A DNA stretch of 64,000 nt from Diadophis punctatus similis (GCA_023053685.1 JALIGW010000010.1:6730096-6794095), one strand, 5' to 3'. Counted from the first letter of the stretch, positions 44,090 to 54,862 are shown. Translations and numbers: made by a program. The notes: generated by a model from the sequence alone, not told the origin.

Positions 44090-44674
44090 TTAAAATTTAA
44101 GATTTGACTTTTAATTTTAGTCCAAAATCAGAGAGAGAAAAGAGTTCATCAAAATCCAACATTTTCAAGAGTATACAAAGAAACAGCCAAATCCATAATT
44201 AAAAAGATTCTTTCCAAATGCTGAAGCCATATGAATTTTAAAGTTTGAGTTGTTATTTTAATCCAAAATCAAAGAGAAGAAAAAAGAATTTTCCAGAGCC
44301 AGAGATTCCCAGAGGAGGGCTGCAAGCAAAATGAAACTTTGTAACTTTCACTTCCACGCCCTCAAAATTCTTCAATCGCCATTTTGTCGCTTGTTAACTC
44401 AGCTACTTTGTAGCTTCCGAAGTGAAAGTGCAATGGAGTTGAAAATTAGGATACTTGCCATTCTGGTCTCCTGCCTTTCTCTGTCTGCTGTCTGCAATGC
44501 ATCATATTATTGTAAATCCCATTTTACAAGCAGAGGTGGTCGCGGAATCTTGCTCCGCATAAGCGGAGGCATCCGAGGTTCTGGAGCGAGTGACAGGCTA
44601 CCTGGGGAGCCCTCACCCTTCGCGCCCCAGATTGTCTCCTGGGCACTAGTGGGGCTCTACCCCACCTGTTGAGC

Positions 44675-44742
44675 TCTCATCTCTCCCCTATTCCCGGGGA
44701 GAAGATTTTCAAGCCGCCAAACAGCTGATCTGGCAGCTTTTA
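44675..44742 (-). promoter_or_regulatory. Paired stem-loops in the HAL1-like 5'UTR (copy 3)
   Basis: Counterpart of the structures in copies 1 and 2. AAGCCGCCAAA...ATCTGGCAGCTT at 44711-44738 keeps its pairing on the transcribed strand through G-U wobbles. Confidence 0.55.
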
Positions 44743-44821
44743 TGGGACTTCGGAAGAGGCGCTCAGGAGGAGCGTCCTCGATGCCTGCAGAGCCAAAATG
44801 GGAGTCAAGAGAATTAGGCTC

Positions 44822-45055
44822 TTATTCCCTTTCTAACCGTTGTAACTGATACTGCTGTTTCGTAATGTCAATGAATTTAATAGATAAAGTATTGAAGTTA
44901 ATTTTGAGAGGCAGCACTTTTAAAATATCCTTGTAATGGATTCAGAAGGTCCATTAAATAATGTTCCTGAGAAGGGATTACAAAGTTATTTAAATGTAGT
45001 AAAAGTATTAGTAAAAGTTTACAAGTCATTACTTTATTCTATCAATAAAGCAATC
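44822..45055. other. Intron, no feature seen
   Basis: Short AT-rich spacer between the HAL1-like TSD and CR1 copy 4. Confidence 0.45.
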
Positions 45056-45756
45056 ATATGAACTGTTAATACCACTTTATAATGCCTTAGCAAGACCACC
45101 CTTGAAATATTACATCCAGTTTTTGTTGCAGCAATATAAAAAAGATGTTGAGACTCTAGAAAGTGCAGAGAAGAGCAACAAATGATTAGGGGACTGGAAC
45201 CTAAAACATATGAAGAATGCTTGCACGAATTGGGTATGTCTAGTTTAATGAAAAGTAGGAATAGGGACAACATGATAACAGTGTTCCAATACTTGAGCTG
45301 CTGCCACAAGGAAGAGAGGGTCAATCCAGTCTCTAAACCACCTGAAGGCAGGACAAGAAGCAATGGATGGAAATTAATCAAGGAGAGAACTAAGGAGAAA
45401 TTTCCTGACAGTTAGAACAATTAATCAATGGAACAAGTTGCCTCCAGAAGTTGTGAGTGCTCCAACACTAGAGGTTTTTAAGAAGAGATTGGACAACCAT
45501 TTGTCTGAAATGGTATAAAGTTTCCTGCTTGAGCAGGGGGTTGGACTAGAAAACCCCCAAGGTCCCTTTCAACTCTTGTTATTCTGTTATTCATTCTGCC
45601 TCTATGAATAATATGAAATTTCCATGGTAAACACTGGGGATTTTTAAAAACAAATTGGAAAACCATTTGTCTGAATGGTATAGAGTTTCTGCTTGAGCAG
45701 GGGGTTGGACTAAAAGACCTCCAAGGTCCCTTCCAATTCTGTTATTCTGTTATTCA
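45056..45756 (+). mobile_element. CR1 LINE copy 4, sense, 3' fragment with duplicated 3' end
   Basis: Encodes degraded CR1 ORF2 C-terminus: [16 protein letters not shown] sequence, MIRGLEPKTYEECLHELGMSSLMK (45182-45415 frame), and NQWNKLPPEVVSAPTLEVFKK-like sequence. The 3' terminus GGTCCCTTTCAACTC... ends with TGTTATTCTGTTATTC at 45579-45595. A second, similar 3' end (TTGGAAAACCATTTGTCTGA ... TTCTGTTATTCTGTTATTC) follows at 45650-45756. The tail unit ATTCTGTT is CR1-like. Confidence 0.8.
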
Positions 45757-47152
45757 ATATTTATTTATTCTGTCCTTCAGTGTTTTTTTTACAAAAATCA
45801 AATGGATGGTTTGACCACAAAAACAATGTAATAACTTCTACCATCCAGAACTGAGTACTATGAATGACTAAAATTTCAGTAATATGTATGAGTGCAAATC
45901 AGCACATATAACCCTTATGTACATAATAACAAGAGTGCAATAGGCCGTAGTATTGAATTTAATAATTTAAGCTTGTTCAGATCTACAAAACCTATCAAAT
46001 CATGTAATATTCATTTATGCATTTAATGCTCAATTTCATGCACTGGCGTATACTATGGGCATGTATTTGTTATCAATACAACAAGATTCACACAGGTGAA
46101 TTCTTAATCTATATAGCAAAGAATTATGCAGACTGAAATTTACAAATTATTTCTTAAATTCTCCAAACGGTCATAATAGGGAATCAGTATGTCTCCTACT
46201 CTACCTCCATTTTTTTTTATTACTCAGCCAGTCCTATGGTCAAGTTTCAGGTGTCTATATTTTTTAAAAAATAAATAAAACCCTGTTCTAATTATTTATA
46301 ATGTGTAATTTAGAAACTAGTCCATTAACACTTCCCCAGATAAAAATAAATTGCTTGATCACTGCCATTGGTGATACATTATTCATTTGCTTAGTGTGCA
46401 TTTTCTAATCATATATAAATCAATCATTTTTATTATGGTCACAGACTATCATTACAAATAAAAACATTAAAACAATAGTAATAATAAAAAATAAAAACAG
46501 ATAAAATAATGTATTACAATTAGTGGTAGATTATCAGTGGACAGTTAAGCGTCTGCCTAATTTTTCATACAATATAATAAAATTTGGCTTCATTAAAAGA
46601 AAGTACTGTAAATCATTGTCATCATCATGAATGTTATTAGTGGAAACTGTAAACCTGCCAAGCCATCTTTTCCCTTAAAAGACCCTGGAATAAGGACCTG
46701 ATGATGGATAGATACAGAATACATCTTAATATGGGATTTGTTTTATTAAAGATTAGAAAATAGAGCTAGAAACTAGAAATTAGGAAAATGTTTTATGCAT
46801 ACTGTTACATGATATAAGTTACTATAATTACTATGTATAAGTAAATGTTAGAAGTTGAAAGACTACTATCATATAAGCTTAAATAGTAAAGAGCAAGAGG
46901 AGATGGATAGATATATAATACTTTTTAATATGGAAATTGTTGTATTAGGGGTTAGAAATAAGAGGTGGAAAGTAGAAATTGGGAAAACATTACTATGTAT
47001 ACTGCTACAAAATATAATACATTATAACTACAATGTATATGTAAATCTTAGAAGTTGAAAGATTATTACTATGTATACCTAAATAATAATATTATTGTTA
47101 TTAGTATTTTGTATAAAGTAAATTGACCCAGACAATGTACTGTTCACTAAGC
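45757..47152. repeat. AT-rich intron with a diverged about 200-bp tandem duplication
   Basis: Mostly unrecognised. Two consecutive units of roughly 200 bp, starting GATGGATAGATACAGAATAC (about 46704) and GATGGATAGATATATAATAC (about 46901), share the order of AATATGG, TTAG, TAGAAATT, ATGTATA and TTAGAAGTTGAAAGA motifs. The units are diverged but clearly related. Confidence 0.55.
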
Positions 47153-47155
47153 TAT

Positions 47156-47234
<79 letters not shown>

Positions 47235-47256
47235 TTATTTATTTATTAGTTGCATT
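47153..47256. repeat. (TTTA)n microsatellite
   Basis: About 24 TTTA units joined to the 3' end of the L2 fragment that follows. In L2 orientation this is the (TAAA)n tail, expanded. Confidence 0.95.
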
Positions 47257-48041
47257 TGTATGCCGCCCACTCCACAGAGACTCTGGGCGGCTCACAACAG
47301 TAAAAATTCACATGCAACAACAAATATAAAAAGCATTAAAAACAATAGATATTAAAACATTAAAAAACCATTAAAAACCACAATTTAAAAACCCATACAA
47401 TAAATCATTCATGGGGCCAAGAATGATCGGTGTTGTATTAAAATCATTGGCCCCAGGCCTGTCGACAAAGCCATGTTTTAACTGCTTTTCTGAAGGCTGG
47501 CAGGGTGGGAATAATATGGATCTCGGGGGGGTAGTGTATTCCAGAGAGCCAGTGCTGCCACAGAGAAGGCCCTTGCTCGTGGGCCCTCCAGCCAACATTG
47601 TTTGGCTGATGGGACCACCAGCAGACCAACTCTGTGGGCTCTAATCGGTCTTAAGGAGGTATGTTGGAGAAGGCGGTCTCAGAGGTAAACTGGTCCTAAG
47701 CCATGTAGGGCTTTAAAGGTAATCACCAACACCTTGAATTGTGCTCGGAGACCTATAGGCAGCCAGTGCAGTTCACGAACGATGGGTGTCACATGGGTGT
47801 ATCTAGGGACACCCATCACCACACGTGCCGCCGCATTCTGCACTAGCTGCAGTCTCCGAACATTCTTCAAGGGTAGCCCCATGTAGAGTGTGTTGCAATA
47901 GTCAAGACGTGAGGTAACAAGCGCATCAGTGACTTTTCCAAGTAGTAACAGCCTGATAAAAGTGACTTGCAACAGATCCTCGAACTTATGAAAATTGTAG
48001 CATCCCTGCAGACATGTGATGAAAATTTGGGTGCTTAGCAA
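47257..48041 (-). mobile_element. L2 LINE 3' fragment (copy 2), antisense
   Basis: The 3' end resembles the L2 at 1.1-5.6 kb (CGCCCAGAGTCTCTGTGGAG near 47263-47290). The minus-strand frame 47679-48041 reads ALVTSRLDYCNTLYMGLPLK, QLVQNAAARVVMGVPRYTHV and LHWLPIGLRAQFKVLVITFK. The last segment, YPPEIHIIPTLPAFRKAVKT, reads past the position where the other two copies have a TGA. 5'-truncated within RT. Confidence 0.85.
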
Positions 48042-48403
48042 CTGGAATGTATTTATAAAGGTTGCAGTGTTCCCAACTCACATAATCACTATTTGTGACC
48101 TTCCCAGCCAGCTTCCAACAAGCAAAGTGAATGGGGGAAGCTAGATTAGCTTAATGAACATTAAGCTATGGATCATAGACATTCACTGGACAACTGCTCA
48201 AAAAGGCTGTAAAATTGAAGATGATTCAGTTAACAACTACCTGGCTTAGCAATAGAAATATTGGTCCTAATTGTGGTTATAAATCAAGGTCTACCTGTAT
48301 ATGTTTCTATTATGAGTATTTAAATTGCTTTGTGTATATTTTCAGTCTGTGTAATTTGCTGAAGCCTTTCTGAAATAGTGCTCATATTTTTCTCTCTTTC
48401 CAG
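48042..48403. other. DMD: Intron upstream of exon 54, no repeat seen
   Basis: About 360 bp ending in the acceptor tract TTTTTCTCTCTTTCCAG of exon 54. Nothing else recognised. Confidence 0.55.
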
Positions 48404-48558
48404 CAATTTGCAAAAGAGCTACGGCAATGGCATATAAATCTGGATGTAGTAAATGATTTGGCCCTTAAACTTCTTCGGGATTACTCAACTGATGACACTA
48501 GAAAAGTACAAATAATGACCAATAATATTAATGATGCATGGGCCACCATTAATAATAG
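48404..48558 (+). CDS. DMD: Dystrophin exon 54 (spectrin repeat 21)
   Basis: Second host exon. A CT-rich tract and CAG acceptor end at 48403, and a GT donor starts at 48559. Length is 155 bp, as in human exon 54. It begins in phase 0, directly continuing the frame of the exon at 31645-31856, and ends with two bases of a split codon. It encodes 51 codons with the recognisable runs NDLALKLLRDYS and DDTRKV of spectrin repeat 21. Joined to exon 53 the frame stays open. The two exons are separated by a 16,547-bp intron made mostly of transposons. About two thirds of residues agree with the remembered human sequence; the differences are conservative and suit a distant amniote. Confidence 0.92.
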
Positions 48559-49317
48559 GTAGGACATGATGTTTATTATCATATTTATAAAATGGAATGA
48601 AAATCCTGTTTTCACTCAAAAATTCAAGAAAATTCATCAAATAATGATGAAAGATTTAAGAGAACTTGATATGGTTTCTAGTTGTTTTGTTGTTGTTGTT
48701 TTGCTACCATATATTTCCATAAGATTAGCCTTGAAAAAAATGATTCTTGTTTCAAATATATTTTAATCAATGCATTATTTACTAAATTATTTCAAAGACT
48801 TGTCATTGTTATCTGAGCATTTGAGTTACAGCTTATGATTCCTAATTTTGTGACAATACAGTTCTATCTGTATTTGTTCTTCTCTTCCAAAATGTATATT
48901 TAGTACTTAAAGTCCCTTTAAAAATTAATGCCATGATCAATTATTGAATGTTGTAGATTTTCTAAACAATGAGAGGCTTGCCTTAATGAAAACATTTTTT
49001 CAGAAGGTCAGAAGCTCTACCAGTATTTGTTTTTTTCTTATATTGGATAATTATTAAAGCTCTAATATCTCTTTTATCTCATCCTCATTATTTAGTATAG
49101 ATATCATCAATTTAAAACCTATTTTAAAATATTCCGCTATATTATGAATCATGTTATAAAATATATACAAATATATCTGAAATAAAAAGTGTATTAAAGC
49201 AATAAAAAGTAAAATCATTGTTTTGAATTCTTTATTCAGTAAGATGCACAATAATTAAATAGGTTTCTCTCTTTCTCTTCCTTTTTTTTAGAATTTAGTG
49301 TGAGGTTTGTAGCTTAC
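48559..49317. other. DMD: Intron downstream of exon 54, no repeat seen
   Basis: Donor GTAGGACATG at 48559 and about 750 bp of AT-rich intron without a recognised repeat. Confidence 0.55.
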
Positions 49318-49325
49318 ACTCTAAG

Positions 49326-49457
49326 CAGAGGTGGGTTCCAGATTCTGCTACTGCGAGGGTGTGGCAGGCCTGGGTCACTGCCGGTTCCAGCAACCCAGGC
49401 CGCCAAGTTACTAATGGTTCTATAGAACTGGTCCAAACCGGTAGGAACCCACCTCTG
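49326..49457. mobile_element. hAT-type MITE (132 bp)
   Basis: The termini CAGAGGTGGGTTCC and GGAACCCACCTCTG are perfect inverted repeats, flanked by a perfect 8-bp duplication ACTCTAAG at 49318-49325 and 49458-49465. It contains no coding sequence. It is a different family from the CAGTGATGG elements. Confidence 0.93.
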
Positions 49458-49465
49458 ACTCTAAG

Positions 49466-49792
49466 GCAAAATGAATGTGGTTTTAAATGGCTTTTAATTA
49501 CAATTAATGAATGTGCTTAAAAGACTGTGGTATAAAATATAATCAGAGGTCCTGAATAGATAAGGAAAGTATTTCAATTAGCTTTCTTTTACCATATATA
49601 TTTTAAAATTCTGAATAATTTTGCTCTTTTAAACAAACATTTCATATTGTATATTTAAAAGCAAGCTTCACATTTTAAATAACTTGAATTAAAAATATAT
49701 TATGTTTCCAAATATATTAACAACTTTTGCCATCTCTTTGAAGGACAAAAAAAGCCCCTTACATTTCTGCTAATAGTTATTTTTCTTGGATC
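49466..49792. other. AT-rich intron, no feature seen
   Basis: About 330 bp between the MITE and the solo LTR. Nothing recognised. Confidence 0.45.
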
Positions 49793-49796
49793 CCTG

Positions 49797-50433
49797 TGAT
49801 GGAAGACCCCTCCCCAGGAGAAGGAAGAAGACATGAGACAGCAAATAATTCAAACACAATACAAATAATTAAATCACAACCGTTTAAATCCTTTTAACTA
49901 AAAGCACAAGGGAAGAAAAGCCTTGTCTGGCTCATTGCCAGAGTTTACAGCCTCAGGCAAGCTCAAGTGGAAACACTTGAGATTAGCCTGACCACAAGAA
50001 TGCATTTAGTGCTAGAATGTAGCAAGCAGAAGGAAACAAGCCAGCTGCTGCTTGTTAAGCCAATCACCAAAACAAAACACACAGAAGCTAGCAGGATTTC
50101 TCAACTCTGCTTCTTTTCAGGAACAGGGATTAACCTTTTCCTTTCCCAACAAAGCTGAATAGAGAAAATTATCCCATCAATAGACACAGGATTAAACATC
50201 ACCAAGCACAGGATTAAACATCACCAAAATCTAGTCTAAAAATCAGAAAAGGTATATAAACTCTCCTTTGAATGTCAATCTTTTTAGCTAGCCGAGAAAC
50301 CTTGCTGAATGTCACTCTTCTAGGTTCCTTGTAATTAAAAGCTTCTTTCTGGGAGCTTGCTTCTTTATTCAATTTATTCTTCAGTTGCGTCCCGGCTTGA
50401 AGAATCCCAACAGGGGAGTATTTTCTCCCAACA
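49797..50433 (+). mobile_element. Solo LTR, ERV-like, with 4-bp TSD
   Basis: 637 bp from TGATGGAAGACCCC to TTCTCCCAACA, flanked by CCTG at 49793-49796 and 50434-50437. TATATAAA at about 50253-50260 and ATTAAA at 50334-50339 sit where an LTR promoter and poly-A signal would lie in sense orientation. It has no internal genes. The 4-bp TSD suggests a gammaretrovirus-like (ERV1) or similar integrase. Confidence 0.72.
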
Positions 50434-50437
50434 CCTG

Positions 50438-51030
50438 TATGAAGTCCTTTCTCTCTTAAGTTTGATATCCTTTGACCTGGATAGCATTCTAAAATTATAC
50501 GTTTGGTCAGATTGTTACTTCTAGATCAAAAGTAATTTTGATTAGAACAAGAATTCAGCAATTTATATTTTTTTCTGATTGATTTTAGAAAACACATAAA
50601 CCAGCTCTGGGTTAAGCTCCAGAAATATAACCTCTGATGTCTTTTTATATTATTAACCATTATTGACAATAAGAATATCAAGCAAGGGATACCTTCTTAG
50701 TCTTTTTCCTTGTCTCTACTTTTCACTGATTGTAAATTCTTAGGCTCCCCTTCAGCTTTCTTCTAAAGGGAGAATATTTCCATCTGCTTTTCCCTTTCTA
50801 CCACCATGAGGCCAGAAAATTCAAAGGCTGCAGGGTTTTTTTTAATATCAAATTAAGTATTTCATTATTTCAGTTTATATTTTTGCAACTTGAGCATCCA
50901 TGTCTATATAATTTTAATGTGCTTGGTTATGCTCAAACATGCTAAATATTGATTCCAGTAAATAAACTAGATACATGCTTGGCATTACAAGATACAAGAT
51001 ACATACTTGGCATTACAAGACAAGATAGAA
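50438..51030. other. AT-rich intron, no feature seen
   Basis: About 590 bp without a recognised repeat. A short imperfect repeat of ATACTTGGCATTACAAGA occurs at about 50974-51021. Confidence 0.45.
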
Positions 51031-51039
51031 AGATCTGCA

Positions 51040-51346
51040 TATGGATTAGAGAACAAACAAAAGTATACGATATCATCAAGAGAGTAAAAGAATTGAAATG
51101 AAATGGGTTGGTCACATAGCAAGAACAGTTGGCAGGTGGACCAAAGCAGTATTAGAATGAATTCCACTTGATAAAAATCATTCATGAAAGAGACCTAAAA
51201 CAAGAGGAATTGACAACATCAACAAGTATTGCAGACCCAATTGGCAAAAGAAAGCTCAGGACTGTATTGGTTGGAAACATGCGGAAGATGCCTTCATCCT
51301 GCAGTGGATAGACAATGGCTAAAATGATGGAATAAACTAGTTAGGG
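51040..51346 (+). mobile_element. BovB/RTE LINE 3' fragment
   Basis: The C-terminal end of the BovB-type ORF2 is readable across a frameshift and stops. It gives MKWVGHIARTVGRWTKAVLE, then RPKTRGIDNINKY, PNWQKKAQD, GWKHAEDAFILQW and IDNG before TAA at about 51321. This segment follows the RT in RTE-clade LINEs. BovB is abundant in squamates and its 3' end is shared with their SINEs. Heavily 5'-truncated and inactive. Confidence 0.82.
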
Positions 51347-52399
51347 TTATCCTAGGATTCCAGCTAGGGTTATCACAACATTTTCCTTTCATGAAGAAAT
51401 CCTGATAGAATTGAACAAGAGACAAGATGAGACAAGATGATTTGATCTAAAGGTACCAATTGATTCCTAGTTCCTTGATATGATCCAAATGAGGAAAATA
51501 TTGCAAGGAAGTTATAGATATGTTAGTATCCATAAAACATAACCCCAAGATTAAGTTTTTTCCCCTTGTTTTAAAAATATCCTTATATTTCTATTTACAA
51601 GGCAGGACATATATGGCTAATTCTACTAGGAAATCGAAGTATAGAATTCCAACTAAAAATCCATGTGGAATAACTCACTTACTGTAGCATTCATTTTAGT
51701 ATATTTTATTATTGTATCTTATTTCAGCCACTGCCTTTTAGCCAACCCTCACTCTATTTTGGCTTTATTCTGACATGCATTGAAGAAATAAAAAAAGAAA
51801 GCTGAGATTTGTAGAACTTCAGAAAGCATGTCACACAGGGCTATACTGTATTATTCTGGTTCTGGTTCTGATTAGATTTGGCAAAATGTGAATTTAGAAG
51901 GTTAGGACATCCTCGATTGCTAAAAAGAAATAAATGTACATTTTAATATTCATGTTAAGTATACTTTTTTTTCCTTTATTCTCACAAAATAAGAGCTGCA
52001 ATCTTGGCATCCCATAAAATGCCATCGTTCTAATACACCCTTCTTGCAGAGAAATGGCATCAAAAAGTACTGAGATGTAAAGCTGTTAATATGAAGTAGG
52101 ATGTTAAACATCTGTTCTTGCATCTACTGAATAAAGGACAAGTAATATTGGACTTTTCCATTAAATTATAATTATACTACCTCTTCCATATGTCAATATC
52201 ATGCTTCATCAACTATTATAGTAATTATATAACTAATTTCTTTTTAAAGCCTGAACTGTTAGATATTCATCCATCTTTGGTGCTGTAGATTGCAGTTGTT
52301 TACTGTATCGTTCCCTGAATATCAACATCCACTTCATAAGTTCACATAGTAACTATGTTCCTCTCTAGATTGGGTTTTAACAAATGTAGTTGAATTTAT
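51347..52399. other. AT-rich intron, no feature seen
   Basis: About 1 kb of intron with no recognised repeat or gene. Confidence 0.45.
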
Positions 52400-53515
52400 A
52401 AATGTTTATTTATTTATTTGGCTTTTCTTATATGCTGCCCAACTCCCAAGGGACTCAGGGCGGCGTACAACACAAGAAAAATACAAGAAATAACCAATAA
52501 ACAGAATTAAAAACAAAATATAAAAATTAAAAATTACAGTATAAAAAACAACCATTCAACAACCAGACATACCCAGGGGAGAGTTCAGCTGGAATTAAGC
52601 TCTGCCCCCTGCCTGCAGGAAAAGCCACGTCTTAACGGCTTTTCGGAAGTCCAGCAGGGTGGGGATAGTTCAGGTCTCTGGAGGAAGTTGGTTCCAGAGC
52701 GCGGGGCCTGCCACAGAGAAGGCCCTCCCTCTAGGGCCCGCCAGCCGGCATTGCTTGGTTGACGGGAGCTGGAGGAGGCCAACTCTGTGGGCCCTAACCG
52801 GTCGAAGGCAAGTATGAGGCAGAATGCAGTCCCGGAGATAACCTGGTCCTAAGCCATGAAGGGCTTTAAAGATGATGATCAACACCTTGAATTGGACCCG
52901 GAGACTAATGGGCAACCAATGCAGCTGGCGGAGTATAGGTGTCACGTGGGTGTACCTTGGTACACCCACCGCAGCACGCGCAGCTGCATTTTGTACCAGT
53001 TGGAGTCTCCGGATACTCTTCAAGGGTAGCCCCATGTAGAGCGCGTTGCAGTAGTCCAAACGGGAGGTGACAAGGGCGTGAGTGACCGTGAGTAGAGCCT
53101 CCTTCTCCAAATATGGCCGCAACTGGTGCACAAGGCGAACCTGTGCAAAGGCCCCCCTAGCCACAGCAGTAAGATGATGCTCCAATTTTAGCTGTGGATC
53201 TAGGAGGACCCCCAAGTTGCGGACCTGGTCCGAGGGAGTCAGTTTCGCTCCCTCGAGAACCAAGGAGGGACAGTTGTCGTAGTCCTTAGGAGGCAATATC
53301 CAAAGCCACTCCGTCTTGTCAGGGTTGAGTCTGAGTCTGTTCCTCCCCATCCAGATCCTAACGTTGTCCAGGCACTGGCACATTACATCAACTGCCGCAC
53401 TGAAGTCAGACGGGGTGGTGATGTACAGCTGGGTGTCATCAGCGTACTGGTGGAAACGCACCCCATGTCTGTGGATGATCTCACCCAGCGGTTTCATGTA
53501 AATGTTATATAACAT
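52400..53515 (-). mobile_element. L2 LINE 3' fragment (copy 3), antisense, open RT frame
   Basis: The tail (TTTATTTATTTGGCTTTTC on the + strand) starts near 52405, and the L2 body runs to 53515, where it is 5'-truncated inside RT. The frame 52670-53515 is open for 281 codons with NIYMKPLGEI, FHQYADDTQLYITT, PLKSIRRLQLVQNAAARA and LHWLPISLRVQFKVLIIIFK. It is very close to the L2 at 1.1-5.6 kb, so the same young subfamily, and it ends at the same TGA. Confidence 0.88.
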
Positions 53516-53967
53516 TGAATGATTTGATTGGTTTATGCTTACAGATTATCCCAAAAAGTTTGAAATGCTGTTAGTTTAACAAATACATATTCTAATCTCA
53601 CACATTTCAGCCCCATGTGAGTATTGAATGAATGTGATTTGAAAGTAATTTGCTTAATATTGAGTGTCTTAAATATTTTCTCTTATGCAAATTGTGAACT
53701 GAAATTCAGAGTAAGAGGGTTTTGAAGAATGTTTAAGTATTCCCAAACATTGTAGAAACTGGAAGTCAATTAACATTTGAAACAGGAAGATATTTTTCCA
53801 GAAAATTATTATGGAACATGAAAAATTATTTATATTTTGATATATTCCAAATATTATAGATTTAACCAAGAAGAACATATACATATGACTATTAACCAAG
53901 AAGAACTTAGCATATGACTGATCAAGAGCCACATCAATAGTCCAGAACAATAATTTGATTTATATAC
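53516..53967. other. AT-rich intron, no feature seen
   Basis: About 450 bp. An imperfect short duplication (ATTAACCAAGAAGAAC) occurs near 53861-53905. Confidence 0.45.
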
Positions 53968-53969
53968 TA

Positions 53970-54402
53970 CTGTATTTTTCGGAGTATAAGATGCACCGGA
54001 GTATAACCTTAGTTTTGGGGGAGGAAAATAGGGGGAAAAATCTACCTACCAGATATTCATCTGGCTAGCTTCCTTAGTCTGTTCAGCTTCAGCACATTAT
54101 TTTATCCCCTGGTTAGGGCTGAAAACTCCCTTTTTCAGAGGGAGTAGGAATGAAAATAAGCCTGCAAAGACTTAGGGCTGGAAAAACTACTTTGGAGGGA
54201 GTAGGAATAAAAAAATGCTGCAAGCCGGGAAGATCGTTAGCACCTTGTTAGGGCTGAAAAGACCTTTTTCAGAGGGAGTAGGAATGAAAATAAGCCTGCA
54301 AAGACTTAGGGCTGGAAAAAAACTTCAGAGTATAAGATGCACCCAAATTTTCAGCCGCTTTTAGGGAGGAAAAAGGTGCGTCTTATACTCTGAAAAATAC
54401 AG
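53970..54402. mobile_element. TIR DNA element, family i, copy C
   Basis: 433 bp from CTGTATTTTTCGGAGTATAA to TTATACTCTGAAAAATACAG, flanked by TA (53968-53969 and 54403-54404). Internal units of about 115 bp (TTTTTCAGAGGGAGTAGGAA, AATAAGCCTGCAAAGACTTA) are repeated at 54130-54200 and 54267-54312. No transposase. Confidence 0.87.
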
Positions 54403-54404
54403 TA

Positions 54405-54862
54405 ATTCCCAAGTTGCATCTCTAGTAGAAAAGTAATTGCAATTAATCCTTATTAAACATCTAATACATTCAGTATACATAGATATATTTTTAATTAACT
54501 ACAATTCCAAGATTATAGGAAACTAACATCCTTTTTTAGTGTGATTATTTAAGTGGTCAGAACACAACATTCAAGTTTTTTATCCCAAAGATCATGTGAA
54601 TAGTTACTATGAATAATAAAATATCAAATATCCACTGTATTGAAATTAGACGTTCCATCTAGCAAAATATTAGGAATCTAAGAATATAATTTGAATGTTA
54701 GAGCGTTACAACCTGAAAAAATAATCCAAAATTTGACTCAGACAATTATTAGTGACTTAGTGGACTTAGAAATATTGAAAACAATTACATATTTGTTTCA
54801 TAAAATATGTAGTTGAACCTTAAAGTTAAGCAAAGTAAATGTTTGAGGATAGTAAATGTTTT
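54405..54862. other. AT-rich intron, no feature seen
   Basis: About 460 bp without a recognised repeat. Confidence 0.45.

Larger units (their letters stand above)
37830..44821 (-). mobile_element. HAL1-like ORF1-only retroelement, copy 3, split by a TIR element
   Basis: A perfect 14-bp TSD AGAGAATTAGGCTC lies at 37830-37843 and 44808-44821. The 3' tail (poly-T then ATTCAAAAAGTTTTATTAG) occupies 37844-37873 and the rest 42183-44807, interrupted by the TIR element. ORF1 is at 42950-44089 and the GC-rich 5'UTR at about 44500-44807. Same organisation as the copies at 23501-26259 and 39435-41977. Confidence 0.87.
31857..48403 (+). other. DMD: DMD intron 53 (complete)
   Basis: A complete 16,547-bp intron with a GT donor and AG acceptor. 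It contains, in order, a hAT element, a near-full antisense CR1, an ATT microsatellite, a GA-rich tract, a TIR element, the HAL1-like/TIR/HAL1-like nest (37.8-44.8 kb), a sense CR1 fragment and an antisense L2 fragment. About 640 bp after exon 53 and about 360 bp before exon 54 show no recognisable repeat. Confidence 0.85.

Noticed and set aside
31645..48558. Assignment of the two exons to utrophin (UTRN)
   Set aside because: Utrophin is a paralogue with a similar rod, but exon lengths 212 and 155, phases and motifs such as EMLKDSTQWLEAK fit DMD. A protein alignment would settle any remaining doubt.
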